Origin: Apoda limacodes
Lineage: Eukaryota; Arthropoda; Insecta; Lepidoptera; Limacodidae
Reading direction: 5' to 3'
Assembly: GCA_946406115.1 (NCBI GenBank)
Contig: OX291543.1
Location: 4,466,501-4,530,500, forward strand
DNA length: 64,000 bases
Part shown: in pieces, positions 64,000-64,000 of the stretch
Layout of the letters: every line of letters starts with the position of its first letter
Numbering within the stretch: position 1 is the stretch's first letter
Made by a program: the position numbers and the translations under genes
Notes under the pieces: generated by a model
Seen by the model: the letters and a program-made list of their open reading frames with translations, nothing else
Told to the model about the DNA's origin: nothing
Databases searched by the model: none

Positions 64000-64000
64000 G

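Overview
This is insect, most probably lepidopteran, nuclear DNA: AT-rich spacer packed with decayed mobile elements and one recognisable host gene. The lepidopteran call rests on repeat character: an RTE element with a TCATCATCAT tail and the 'CCCATTGACGTCCACTGCTGG' type 3' end, jockey/CR1-group elements whose 3' ends read 'CTAAGGTGGCAAAC', and short interspersed repeats beginning ACTAGCTTYTGCC. These are remembered family resemblances, not database results. Almost every retroelement frame is broken, so most protein entries are pseudogenes.

Layout. 1-4.6 kb: a non-LTR element, a spliced PIF/Harbinger transposase remnant, a 5'-truncated retroelement tail, a Copia remnant and a mitochondrial ND5 insertion (NUMT). 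4.6-13.9 kb: mostly spacer, with short repeats, fold-back (MITE-like) elements and a two-exon cysteine-rich (CXC-like) ORF between inverted repeats. 13.9-28.7 kb: a minus-strand C2H2 zinc-finger gene whose three exons (28480-28677, 16476-16593, 13941-14530) have compatible splice phases. Its introns hold a Tc1 remnant, non-LTR pieces and a three-level nest: Gypsy interrupted by a complete Copia (155-160 bp LTRs, GATAC target duplication), itself interrupted by a short repeat. 28.8-41.5 kb: two I-like non-LTR copies with RNase H, a jockey copy with internal deletions and an RTE copy. 41.5-47.5 kb: spacer with two inverted-repeat structures. 47.9-50.7 kb: a Gypsy pol with a probable 3' LTR. 51.3-54.7 kb: non-LTR fragments and unrecognised spacer. 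54.7-60.6 kb: a jockey element (family B, ORF1+ORF2, three 3' hairpins) inserted into another jockey (family A), with an exact 14-bp target duplication. 60.6-64 kb: a Penelope-like reverse transcriptase fragment, a truncated retroelement tail, and the late gene block of a Polinton/Maverick (adintovirus-like) element running off the window edge.

The Polinton block is the most unusual part. On the minus strand it reads: hydrophobic minor-capsid-like ORF, adenain-like protease, penton-like protein, a small ORF of about 56 codons, then major capsid protein. Neighbouring genes overlap by a few bases, and the small ORF is joined to both neighbours by ATGA stop/start overlaps. Frameshifts, loss of the major-capsid C-terminal part and the surrounding debris mark it as a dead copy.
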